64,000 nt of DNA from Lepidonotus clava (lineage: Eukaryota; Annelida; Polychaeta; Phyllodocida; Polynoidae). The notes beneath the pieces are model-generated. The model was not told the origin of the DNA. It saw nothing but the letters and a program-made list of their open reading frames with translations, and did not search any database. The position numbers and the translations under genes were made by a program. Position 1 is the first letter of the stretch. Every line of letters begins with the position of its first letter. Location of the stretch: positions 27,120,378 through 27,184,377 of the forward strand of contig OW387139.1 in the NCBI GenBank assembly GCA_936440205.1, given 5' to 3'. Below, piece after piece: positions 25,949 to 36,500 of this stretch.

Positions 25949-26495
25949 ATCTCTCGTAGATACCATTTTGGCAAAATCACCACCACTGATTCAAAAATCA
26001 ATTAATTGATATCTGGTTTAAAATTTTTGAACATGAAAAATTTCACCGGTAACTGTGTCTAGCTTGAATTGATCAATTTTATAACAATTTGCTATCAGTG
26101 GTAGATATATCATTTCAAAATCTCTCGTAGATACATCTCTCGTAGATACTATTTTGCTATTCCTGTCCTCCTGGAGCCTTTGATAATGAGTGTAGATAAC
26201 TAAAATTCAGGATATTTAAGTTTGAATAGTAGATCTATCATAATTTCTTTGTTTTTCTCTTCTGAATAATCTCTTTCATTGCTAAACCTCATCTCTCGTA
26301 GATACCCCCTTAAATATATGGGCAAAAAGTGCATATTATAGCAGTCAGACAATTTTTATTTCAATCAAAACATTATCTTTCAGTATTTTTTCTGATGGGG
26401 CTAAGTGCCCCAGACATTTTAGTAGAGAAAATACAGGCCTAGCATTATTTTCCGAACCAAAATGCCTAGTTTCTTTAAAAATCTCTCGTAGATAC
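25949..26495 (+). repeat. five dispersed copies of ATCTCTCGTAGATAC
   Basis: Exact copies at 25949-25963, 26120-26134, 26135-26149 (head to tail with the previous one), 26291-26305 and 26481-26495. The intervening sequence is not repeated, so this is not a simple tandem array. Spacings (171, 15, 156, 190) are irregular and not all in one reading phase, which argues against a coding explanation. Within a transposon such motifs are often internal transposase-binding repeats, but binding is inference. Confidence 0.9.
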
Positions 26496-26680
26496 TAAAA
26501 AGAGTGGACATTTTCCATTAAAGTAGAAAAAATATACATTCTTAGATTAGGATACATTAAAAAACATAAAACTATAGAGAGCTATACACATAACACATAA
26601 CAATATGAAATTGGGCTGTAAATGAATTATTTTGACATCTACAGTATTAAAGGGAAAAAATAATTCTCTGTGGACATGGA

Positions 26681-26700
26681 GTTTTGAGGGTTTTGAGGGT
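26681..26700 (+). repeat. 10-bp unit in tandem (two copies)
   Basis: GTTTTGAGGG is repeated twice head to tail near the right part of the transposon. A small slippage duplication. Confidence 0.8.
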
Positions 26701-26949
26701 ACATGACACTTTAACAAATTAAAAGTTCAATTTTAACACATACCTGATTAACATTCCTATATATCAAAGAATTGGTTTCAACATAAGGATCTTGGAAATT
26801 TGAATTGCCAAGGAAAAATGAGTATGTGAAAAAAGTTATAAGCCTTTCAATGTTGAAGACACCCAATGCAACACTTAACATAGAATGTGCCCTCTGGGTT
26901 TATCAGGTAAACAAGGGATTTATAGGGTTATGTCAAGTGTTGTGTAGTA

Positions 26950-27000
26950 GCCAATTGGCATGTAACTGTTGCCAATAAAAGACGGACCTTTACCCCCCAA
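26950..27000 (+). mobile_element. solo 3' tail of a SINE-like element
   Basis: The segment ending in AATAAAAGACGGACC (near 26976-26990) aligns with the tail of the SINE-like element at 27483-27695, which has AATAAAAGACGGGCC, and similarity continues about 20 bases upstream. It starts roughly 60 bp right of the transposon end. It is probably a 5'-truncated copy of the same family. Confidence 0.4.
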
Positions 27001-27079
27001 AAAAACCAGTGTCCTTCAAGGCACTCAACTGTGAACATCCGATCAATTATTGTCCTATGCTTGAGAAATAGACCATAAT

Positions 27080-27430
27080 AACAAATATCAGCACCTGAGG
27101 ACAAACCTGCCGACCCATGGATGACCCAGACCGAACTTAATTGGGAGGCTCCGGAAGGTCCTTGGAGGGTGACAATGAGATGACCCAGGACATCAATGTG
27201 CTCATGAATATGTAATAGTCACAATAATTATAATAGATAATGGCACAATGCTCCATTCCTAGTACTAGTGGTAACACATCTGTCCAGCCCAGTCCATGGC
27301 CCATATACACACACAATAACTCTCGAGGCCCACGAACCAGTTTGAGGCACCCCACCCGAAATCCCATCTGCGCCCTGCATTTCTCGGGCATATCCAAACA
27401 TCGAATCAGGCATTTACAATATTATGGATA
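27080..27430. other. GC-rich island
   Basis: A 350-bp moderately GC-rich block. Overlapping frames on both strands have no domain. Candidate regulatory element lying between transposon debris. Confidence 0.25.
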
Positions 27431-27482
27431 AATGGAAGGACCATTTGAGTATTTCATGAACTTGACAATAACAACTATCTTA

Positions 27483-27695
27483 AAGCCACGTGGTGCAGGT
27501 GGTAATGCACTGGTTACCCGATCTAAATAAGTTATCTTTGGGAACAGATGGCCTTCGTTAACCACGTTTCTTCCCATGAAACCTCCAATTTTCCTCTCGT
27601 TTTAAGGCGTGTTTTAAGGGAGAAACCTTTTTCTTGTGACATAATTGCATTGACCACATGTGGTTGATTTGAATAAAAGACGGGCCATTAATCCC
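27483..27695 (+). mobile_element. tRNA-derived SINE-like element, about 210 bp
   Basis: TGGTGCAGGTGG at 27491-27502 fits the RNA polymerase III A-box pattern TRGYNNARNNGG perfectly, and the surrounding bases resemble the D-arm of a tRNA. A clear B box is not visible, so the head is degraded or only half tRNA-like. The body ends in GATTTGAATAAAAGACGGG, a tail also found at about 26950-27000. SINEs are copied by LINE enzymes that recognise the tail; a partner LINE tail was not identified here. Confidence 0.5.
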
Positions 27696-27950
27696 TGTCA
27701 AATCTTGTCTTTCCATATTTGTAAAACTTGACTCAAGACACTGTAGTTAAGAAAGGAAATTGCCTGGTCATTTGTTTTAAACAGTCACTTCTGAAAGAAA
27801 GAAACGATATAATTCTTCTTTAACCAGATTCCTTGATTCAATTCTCTGTGTCTTTCTTTGCCACTGAGGTAAAAACGCGGTGCAGCCTTTTGAGAACTTC
27901 TGCATTACCTTTAGGATTTACAAGGTTTTCCTATTTCGCTTCGCATTAAT
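27696..27950. other. AT-rich spacer
   Basis: Nothing recognisable. Confidence 0.5.
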
Positions 27951-28460
27951 TCAGAGTGTATGGGCAGTTTTTGCCAAGACGTTTTCTGTACGGTCAGCTA
28001 TCTCCCGCAAATGTAGATAATCCCTAACGCTCCCGCTATCTCTGCCCCCCTGTCCGGTCCACAGCCCCCTGCCTGTCACCTTCTGCACATGCCCCAGTAG
28101 ACTGTGGCCAACCTGGCGGGCGGGTCTTATTAAAGACCCATCAGGGCCGGAGTGCAGAGACGGGTACCAAGTCAGCGGGAGAGGCCGGCCCCATCCCGGC
28201 GTCCAGCAGGCCCGGGCCCATCCCTCCCGGTACCACCAACCCCCACCCCACCTACAACCACACTCCAGCGGCAAACCCAGCCTGGATGGCCCTTAAGTGA
28301 GAGTCCTCAGCAGAGGACCTGCTCGGTCCGCCTCGGAGTGACTCGCCCGACGAGTCCCGCCCTCGGCTACTGCTGTCTCCGGTGCCCGTTGGCCTTTTAG
28401 GCACTTTACCCAGTGTCTGGGACCGAGGCGAATCAATCAGCATATAGAATGTTTTGTCAT
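27950..28460. other. GC-rich island
   Basis: Strongly GC-rich. A 107-codon minus-strand frame (27951-28274) is Trp/Gly/Arg-rich through composition. Contains a weak CTCF-like core (GCCCCCTGCCTG near 28064). Candidate regulatory element. Confidence 0.3.
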
Positions 28461-29490
28461 CAAAAGCAACTGCCGCGCATAATCAAATAGGTTGGGCTAG
28501 AGCAGGTGGAGTGTGACCAAGGGGGGCTTTCAAAGATGGAGTATGCGGGTGAATTGATTACGGCAGCACTGGCCAACCAGGATTAAAATCACATCAAAGG
28601 GGTCTAGGAGGATACGAAGATTCCCAGCAGAACAAAACCTCTAAAAGGATCTGCAATATGCAAAACATCCAGAGAGCAAACAAATTGCTTCCTCATTTAG
28701 GAGTTAAACTTAAAAACAATAATGCTGCGTTATGTTTTAAGTTTTCATTCTAGTGCTCTATATTCTGAAGGGACAGTATTAAAAGTCAGAAAAGGATTTA
28801 GAAGAGGTCGTTAGAAAGATTTAATTTTACCACAGCGAACGTTGCAATTATCTTATTCATTTATTCCTGTTACATTTCATTCTGACGTTGTAGTAATGTA
28901 ACTGTAATGGCTCCCAATAACTCCCCTGTGACAAAGTACAATACTGTCCTGGTATAGAATGGCAATTGTTCATGTGGTGTGATTCTGTGATGTCAAGTTG
29001 CAGTTTTTGAATTATTATTCAATGATCTATCACATCATTATAACATTGAAAAAAGAGCATTTTGTAAAAATGAATATGATTGAATGAAAAATATCTATAT
29101 TCAAAATGTGGGTGAGCTAACAGTGAGAACCCAGGCAAGCAGCAACATTTCGGTCAAGTTATTATTGACAAGTTCATCAACAAGTCACCGTCATCTATCT
29201 TGTTTAAACTGACAATGAAATTAAAATTATAAACATTTGGAATAATGTTTCTTAATGTACTTTGATTTTGATATAAAGATGGATTGGCCCATTAGGTGAG
29301 GTCAGGATAAAAACATAACTAAAGGTAATAGGGTCATTTAAAAGTAAGAATGTGATATTGCATGATCGGATCCTGTTATATGGACGTGTTTGGTCACAGC
29401 AACGTTATTGGGAAATATCAAAATAATGTTGATCGACACCCAATTGTAACATTACAAGAACGAATCAACAACAGTTATCTGGGTTATTTT
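28460..29490. other. AT-rich non-coding stretch
   Basis: AT-rich. No gene or transposon recognised. Confidence 0.5.
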
Positions 29491-30330
29491 AACGCCATGT
29501 GCATGGTTGGAAGGGTAACAGACATTCAGTTGTAATGGATCCCAAGAAAGAAACCCAGGAGACGTGGCTGCCCATGACCCACCCTGTCTTCTCCCGAGCA
29601 GTCTCCAGGGTGTGATCAGGGTAGTGGGGGGTAGTGGGGGTTGTCAAGGGGATCAGCTCATAGCTGGGGAGGTACAACGGGTGGCAGGGGAAGAGGCCCC
29701 ATGCTGGAACCACCATCTACCGTTCTGGACCATTCCGGATTAGGTATCTTTTCACACTCAGGCAATATAGCTCTACAGCATTGCCATGTTCACGCCATTA
29801 ATATTAACATTTGATGCGACTTCTAATGTTCTTTCTCGATCGCACATTGTTTTAAAATCCGTGAAAGGGAGATAATACAATGAAATATGCATGGCCAGGC
29901 TGCGCTCGGCCTGACGATTCTCTTGAATAAGATATTACCAAATGGCATAGACACTGCCTTTTTGAGATAATGTGCGCGTTACCTGACGTAAATAATACAA
30001 GATAACTCAAACGAACAATGGTTCCCATTTGTGTGGACGTGATGTAAGAGGACGTTTCATGACGCCGGTGTTTCCCATTTGTCAGACATGTGAATTGGTG
30101 AATTGGTGGATGTAGGGCCCGGGATGTAGGGAGACAGACACTAGGAGGGCCTGTGGTGGACCAACACGAACTCTCCACCATCCGTCACCCTGGGCAGAAA
30201 GGCCACCAATGGTCTCCCCACGTAAGGGGGCCGGCGGAGAGACGTTCAGGTTGTTGTTGTTCGGAGGAAACGGAAAGAAACCTGAGTGTTATTTTGCAGT
30301 TGTCCCTTCATAAATCACGCAGTAGTGTCA
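29490..30330. other. GC-rich patches
   Basis: GC-rich at 29490-29720 and about 30050-30260, separated by AT-rich DNA. GTAGTGGGGG is duplicated in tandem at 29621-29640. Frames of 75-109 codons on either strand are featureless. Confidence 0.35.
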
Positions 30331-30690
30331 TGGAAACCATCAATGGTTTTTGTGTGATGGGATGTCCGTCTGTTCTGTCAACTAGAATCATTTTGTAGTT
30401 TCTAAGAAGCCAATTGATATATTAAAGTTTTAAGCTCACTGGGCAATAAAACGATTATGACACATTTATTAGCAACATCTGTATGCACTATTTTATTAAT
30501 ACAAACCATTCATAGATTACTTCTCAGCAAAGTTAGGCATTTTCATTGATTGTATTTCAAATGCAGACAGATGCTAGGACACTACTGTGACTCATTGCTT
30601 TTAGTTTTCTATGATAAATGAAAACATAAAAATACTTCAGCATAAGTATAAAACCAATTTTATTTTTTATATCTTTAAAGGTTCATCTAG
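30330..30690. other. AT-rich spacer
   Basis: Nothing recognisable. Confidence 0.5.
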
Positions 30691-30759
30691 ATCTGCTAAC
30701 TGTCGCAGACGGTTCTACGCATAGCACAGGGACGACGGATGACCTCAGACGGAGAGGTG

Positions 30760-30790
30760 TATATATATATAAGTGCGATTAACAGCAGTC
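30760..30790 (+). promoter_or_regulatory. candidate TATA box and initiator
   Basis: TATATATATATAAG (30760-30773) is followed by CAGTCC with A at 30787, 27 bases after the first T of the TATA run, about the normal distance between TATA and start of transcription. The TATA run could be a plain microsatellite. The GC-rich DNA downstream is the main support. Confidence 0.25.
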
Positions 30791-30949
30791 CGGTGGAAAG
30801 ATCCAGGAGGAGTTGCTCGTGTTAGGTGACATAGGTGTGTAGCCCTCAGGGCTTTGTCCCTCGGCGACCTCCCGTGGGGAGCCGCAGGCCTCCAGTCTAC
30901 ACACGGTGCACGGAACGCCGCCCGCCGCCCTGGACTCGTCATGAATCAC

Positions 30950-30965
30950 ACTGCCCTCTAGTGGC
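30950..30965 (-). promoter_or_regulatory. CTCF-type binding site
   Basis: The minus strand reads GCCACTAGAGGGCAGT, which matches every position of the CTCF core CCASYAGRKGGC. CTCF is a zinc-finger insulator and loop-anchor protein found across bilaterians. The match lies inside a GC-rich candidate promoter block. Occupancy cannot be judged from sequence. Confidence 0.5.
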
Positions 30966-31032
30966 TCCGGCACAAAGCTTGCTCGCCACTCACTCACTTC
31001 CTCCTGCCCGGAGTGGCTTCTGCTCCAGCGGA

Positions 31033-31076
31033 CCGGCGGTGGCGGTGGCGGCGGCGGCGGTGGTGGCGGTGCGGTG
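31033..31076 (+). repeat. GGC/GGT triplet tract
   Basis: Imperfect run of GGC and GGT triplets. In a reading frame it would give poly-Gly, but no credible coding exon contains it. It is G-rich enough for G-quadruplex formation. Confidence 0.7.
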
Positions 31077-31779
31077 TTGGCGGCTGCTGTTTCTGCACTG
31101 ACTCAGTCTGAGAGCGATCATGTCACTCTTCTCCTTTGGTCGCTGTGGCACAGGGCTACTATAGCACCGCTTCTCACGCCCGTGTTACTGGCGCTTTCTA
31201 TTTGGGATGGACGACAGCATCTTATATATTATCCATGACCTGTCTCAAGTTGACGGTACCACCGAGGAATAACCTCAGTTGCCAACTAGTGGGTTTTCTC
31301 CGTCGACCCTCTCCTTGGGACACCCCAAATAGACCCTAGGTGTGGAGAATCGGGCCCACGGGCCCCGACACTGGAGAAGCCACTGTCCAAACACCTGGAG
31401 TAGTACAAGCTCCGCTCTTGTCAAAGATATCCACATGTGTCGACCCGGCCGCCCGGACACTCTGGATCCTATTACCTGTGAACGCCACCAACGACAACAA
31501 ACTGATTTCTTCTCACAATCGGGAGTGGATGATAAACAGCCCTGACCATAGCGGACCAGCTGTTTGAGGTGCAGGTGAGTTACCTTTATTATTCTTACCT
31601 GGGCCGAACAGGTCGGCCTCGGTTTAGGAGTGGAGCAGGTCCCCTCGGGGCCGGGCTGCTGGGTATGTGGGCTATGTGTAAGGCGTGTCCCATGAGCAGC
31701 TCACAACGTAGGGCCGAGTGCCCCGGGCTGTTAGTGCGAGCAGCTCCCTACAATAACATAACATATGTCACCTTGCCCA

Positions 31780-33380
31780 ACGCCACATTCACCAGTCTCA
31801 TTCCTTTCCATCCTACCTTTATCAGTACCATTGCAAGTATTGTAGTGCCATTAATGGCGGTTTGGTTCTTTCATAGCCCAGGTCGCTTGATTATTTATAT
31901 GCTGCCTGAGCACTTTTGAATAACATTTCGACACAGGAATGTTTTTAACATTCGCATGAGATGTGGGCCTATCTGTACCTGTCAACGGTATTCATGTCCG
32001 TAAATCAACAGTTGCGGTAAAATGTTTACTTTTGTCATATGGCTGTATGTGTACATCGGAGACTGGCCTTTTTGCAGTATTAATGGTGGGCCTACTGCTA
32101 TAATCTAATCCCCAAGGGATATGTGACTGTGACATTAATGGGCACAACGGAGGGGGATTTATGATACCTACGACTTGACTGATAGCGGTGCTGTGACATG
32201 TAGGCACATCACTCGTTTCTGAACGTGTAAAATATGATGCACACCCTACTTTTACAGAAAAATTAACTACATATATACTTTAGCTAATAAAATTCTGGAC
32301 AGTATAATGGAATCATATATATAATTTTTACTTGAGATGCGTGGCAGTTAGTGTTTGATACCAAATAAGCTACCTGAAGGACCGACTAAGAATTATGTCA
32401 CGCGTGATACATAGGCTATAGTCGGCTATTTATGTTATCTACACGAAGCTTTTAAAGATAGGAGACGATTCGTTTTTGGACAACATACGGCATAAAACAC
32501 AATGAAATCGAGAATTTTATTGGTGACTTTGTAATTTGGGTATTCATCTCAGCTTATCGATATGTTACCACTGGTTACAAATCGTTGGAAATCGTTAAGT
32601 ATGAAATGAGATTCACAATCCGCTCTTTCAAGTGGGTCAAACTATCTAAAAAATAGTCCTATTATCTGATTATTGGTCGAGATATGCTCATTTCAATTTA
32701 CCTGTTACTAGAACACACTTAATTCAGCTCCTGTGCTTCGTTTCTGTAACATATACCTAGTGGAACCAAACAATTTTAAGTCAAAACTGACAAGTTTTCT
32801 AATAATTGTTCAAAATGCTCTCATTCCTCATATAGATCTTCAATTCACTAGCAGTTATCACTATAGGGAAGGAAAATATTTGTGTTACACATCCTCTGCA
32901 ATGGTAAAATTCCTTTTGTTGTATCTTTGGTAACATGATATTATTGTTCATTCTGCCACCCTTTACGAAATTAATATTTATGGCAAATTACCCATAATGC
33001 AATTGTCAGGAATACATAGAATGTTTTTGTGTTCATAGTTGTAACCTCTTTAAGTTCTACCCAGGTACAACTTTTCAGGAATATGTATCTTTAACACGCT
33101 TTTATCAATAGCCTAGCCCAATTAACAATAGGGTTAGAACAAATTGTAATTAATTGATATCCCACTATAGGTCACTCAGTCTTGTGTCTGGTCACATATG
33201 AATACACCTTAACTAATGTGCTGAACTGTAAACGTAATCAAGTTCATTCGTTTCTGCCTTCCTTTAACAGTTAAATGGAATACCAGAATAAGACGCACTC
33301 ACATGAGAAATGCTATAGGCCTTAGTAAATTCTCAACCCCCTTGATGTAGCAGCTTTTATCTACAATCGCACTGCAATGT
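31780..33380. other. AT-rich non-coding stretch
   Basis: AT-rich and complex. No gene, LINE frame or inverted repeat found. If 30760-31574 is a first exon this would be intron, but that is speculative. Confidence 0.5.
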
Positions 33381-35380
33381 CATAAACAAAATAGCATTAA
33401 TCGCTCGGTCACAGTGGCTCGAGCTCGCCGCTGTGTTCGCAGCGCTAACTGAATAGGAGGCTGCTGCTGGCATTGCCCCAACTCGGGGTTCTGTTTGGCG
33501 TAAAGAAAGAATCCCAACTCACGGCCAAGTTTCATTGTTCTCCTACAATCAGTGGGTGCCGTGCCAGGACCCTCTCCCGGGGGAATGCACTGCATTTACC
33601 CATGTTTCTAGTTGTCTTACTCTTTTTACTTCGGCCAGGAAAAACATTGTGAGAAAAGGACAGGTGGGATTTAGATTAGATGGGCCTTTTTTGAGTGTTT
33701 TTTCATGTGTCTGTCTACCGCCTTGTTGGAGTTAATCATACATAACGTACACAGATGCCAACAAGGCCATCAAATCTTATATTTTTTTCTCAGCACACTT
33801 AGAGTCTGACAAAACACCCGAGGGTCTACCGCATCGGGATTTCGGCCGTACAACCTTCCGTGTTTATGAATAGCATAAACTCATACCACATTCCAAAGTG
33901 TGAGAAAGTCAAAATACCCCATGAATCATGTGTGGTATTTACAAGAAATGAAATCAGAGCCCCCACTGCCCCAGCGGGTCGATGGGCTCCTTGGGCCAGA
34001 CATTAAGATGACTACTTCTGACGGGTTCTCGGAGAAGTTCCAGTTCTGACCGCCGTGGGCACACTTCTGAATTGTAAGCACATACCTGAGTGCTGCAGGC
34101 CGTGTGTGGAGAGTCCATCTTTTCCGGCTACCTGCCTTTGCATCTGGGTAAGCAATAGAGCCTTAGAGTCCTGAACTCTATTATCGGCAAGAATTCTCAA
34201 CACGAATACAACAACTCCTCCGCCCCGCAGCCTGCTCGAAAAATGCCAGTAATGCAATAAGTAAATCAAGGGATTTATTCCATGTCCACGTCGCAGTATC
34301 TCTCTAAGGGCAGACATTTCGCTGTAAGGCCCTCGGGAGATAGTGTCTGCAAGTGTGCCTTTAATTACATTTCAAGTGAAAATATTCATTATTTTAAAAA
34401 GGGGATCTTCCTGGCGAGGTTGTTCTGTTCCCGCTTATTTACCCCATTTTGAAAATCGGATTTGCAGGCAGCAGAGTAAATTTGATTTTGACGAAGGTGA
34501 TATTGCCTGCAGAGGGCTTTCCCGTGTCCGTGCATCCTGCGTCCGATAGGAGGTTGCAATGTGAGCCGTGCAGTATGGGGCGGACGGCATTAGGCGTACG
34601 GCCGGCACGTGTGAGTCGGAGCTGTATGGGCGGCTTTATTAATGGGATGGCAATGCTAAGGCCCATCTAAAGGATCCCATTCTCAATACCTGCATCTTTT
34701 AGTCCCCTGCGTCACCGGACTGCTTCTACGCAGCATCATTTACACAGACGGCGGCACTGTTTCTATAACTCGAGTTGGCAGGTTTTTCTTAGTAGATGTA
34801 TTTGGGTGACCAGCCGCAGAAGAACATTTTCAGTTCCTCTTATTTCAAATAGCATACTGTAGTAGCTGTATGAAATTATTATTATGAAAATCAAAGATAT
34901 GAACTCGTATTGCCATACAACGCAATAAGTACCAATATGAATGTTCTCTGCACAGCCCGTGTCACTAAGCGGCATATGCATAATGGTGTCATCACGAAAG
35001 AAATAATGACAAAAGATTTTATAGGCAACACAAAAGTAGTCGCGTGACTCTAACTTACTAGAGGCTGATATCCGCTTAATAAGACCTATAAAAGCTCGAG
35101 TTTGATGAGTGTTATCTATTTGGGGGGAATGCCATGTACACCAAGTCGGAAATTGGCTCCGGGCAAGCAGCTTTCACCACGAGTCAAAGAGTTAGAGCTG
35201 AGCTCATATGAGATGCAGCTAGATTAGAAATACTTGGTCCTATAACCATGCACCAGACGTTGACTAAATTCACCCGTATAGGTCCCCCTCCCACTATCCT
35301 TCATTGGTTGAACCCATTTCCTTCAACGACACAGCACACCTGATCCACCATCTGTCCTCATCCGATCCACGCAATGAAAA
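33380..35380. other. series of GC-rich islands
   Basis: Moderate to high GC at about 33380-33600, 33950-34350, 34480-34760 and 35040-35370, with AT-rich gaps. A TATAAAAG box at 35087-35094 shares the 11-mer ACCTATAAAAG with the candidate promoter at 50303 but has no initiator at the expected distance. Frames of 66-101 codons are featureless. Confidence 0.3.
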
Positions 35381-36030
35381 TTACACTATACAAAGAAAAC
35401 TGGAATATTATTCATTATTTTGTTCTGCTTCAGTGTAATATCTAGATTACCGTCAATTCACATTGACATATTTAATATCTCAGTGTGAATTGACGGTAAT
35501 CTAGATCTTACACTGAAGCAGAAAAGAATAATGTCAAAGTAGTCCAACAGGTAGGCCCTATAACCTGATAACCTCAAAGAGATTAAGTTGACGGATTCGG
35601 ACTATCGATTACTTCCAATATTGGCTATGGACATGAAATTTGAGTTTATAAGTTCAAGCTAAATATGAGAAAGCGATATGTAATTCTATTGCGTGCCTCA
35701 TTGTCCCTGCAATCTCCTAATCTATGTCTCGTCATACTGCTATTATTCAAATAGGCACACTATATATGTGTTAATACGTATACGTTACGTATTTGGCGTA
35801 TCAGTACAGGAATTCTTACTAAGGCGAACAATAAGATATGAAACCTTATCTAGAGGATTTACGGAATTAAGAGGATCAGTTGACTCTCAAAATGTGTAAT
35901 GGAAATACGTCTGGTGTTACGATTCGCGCTACAACAATAGTTCCATGGATATTTAAAATAACGCTTGAAATACAAGCGGTAAAATAATCAGAAAACCAAG
36001 GAATAATCTTTTTAATTGTCACTCGATTAC
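35380..36030. other. AT-rich stretch containing a long hairpin
   Basis: Apart from the inverted repeat at 35413-35533 nothing is recognised. No open frame longer than 68 codons starts here. Confidence 0.5.
35413..35533. repeat. 121-nt hairpin, 54-bp arms, 13-nt loop
   Basis: Arms 35413-35466 and 35480-35533 pair at 50 of 54 positions. Within them are uninterrupted stems of 23 and 15 bp. In RNA two of the four mismatches would be G-U pairs. The size fits a tiny foldback transposon or a hairpin RNA precursor. A microRNA precursor usually has more bulges, so a young foldback element or an inverted duplication is the simpler reading. I recognise no known microRNA seed. Confidence 0.85.
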
Positions 36031-36500
36031 TACCTTTGGGTGCGAGTGGCCGTAACTGAGACATCCGCCGAGACGAGGAGACAAAGGCGTGGCCCGGGAC
36101 GTGGAGCCCGCACCTTTGGGAAGTCAACTTTTACGTGTCATCCGAAGCCCTGACAGCGGCGGCGCCTTGTCCCACGACCAGGGTAGGCCGTGACACTAAT
36201 AAATAAGCCTTTGACAGCGTTTTTCTCGCGCACAAACCGGGAGCACAGTAATGAGAATGTCAGGGGAACTTAGGGGGGTGGGCCGACGCGCCGTCACAGC
36301 GGACCGACGGCGTCATCTCTCTGGCTTTTATCAGTGCGGTCGTCTCGGAGATTACCCTATCAGCCGCTGATCCCCAGAGGTGATCCGGGATGGAGATCAG
36401 CCCAGCCTTAAGTCGACGGCTGGGAGGGTATTTTCTACGTTCTCCGGGGAACGGAAACTCTTCTCCTGAGAAGATAATGTAAAATGTGTGTTTTTGCTGG
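36030..36500. other. GC-rich island
   Basis: GC-rich block containing the second exact copy of the 17-mer CTGGCTTTTATCAGTGC (36321-36337). No exon recognised. Candidate regulatory element sharing sequence with the island at 5150-5430. Confidence 0.35.

Larger units (their letters stand above)
25493..26891. mobile_element. TIR-bounded non-autonomous DNA transposon, about 1.4 kb
   Basis: A perfect 23-bp inverted repeat (25496-25518 and 26866-26888; core TTAAGTGTTGCAT) extends imperfectly to about 31 bp on each side. Between the repeats the DNA is AT-rich, without any transposase-like frame, so the element would depend on an enzyme made elsewhere. It contains five exact copies of ATCTCTCGTAGATAC. 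I see no clear target-site duplication, so the exact ends and the superfamily are unknown. An alternative is that two nested elements share this block. Confidence 0.6.
30690..31780. other. GC-rich island, possible promoter region
   Basis: The longest GC-rich block in the window, about 1.1 kb. It starts with a TATA run (30760-30773), contains the best CTCF match (30950-30965), a GGC/GGT triplet tract (about 31033-31076) and a consensus splice donor CAG/GTGAGT at 31572-31580. That combination would fit a promoter with a non-coding first exon on the plus strand. Frames of 60-116 codons inside show no domain and do not run in phase into the donor from a start codon, so any exon would be untranslated. 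Confidence 0.3.

Noticed and set aside
25949-26495. CRISPR-like array for the repeated 15-mer
   Set aside because: Repeats are too short, spacings are irregular (15 to 190 bp), there are no cas genes and the context is animal DNA.
35087-35094. TATAAAAG as a second promoter
   Set aside because: No initiator at 25-35 bases downstream and no CCAAT or CRE upstream.
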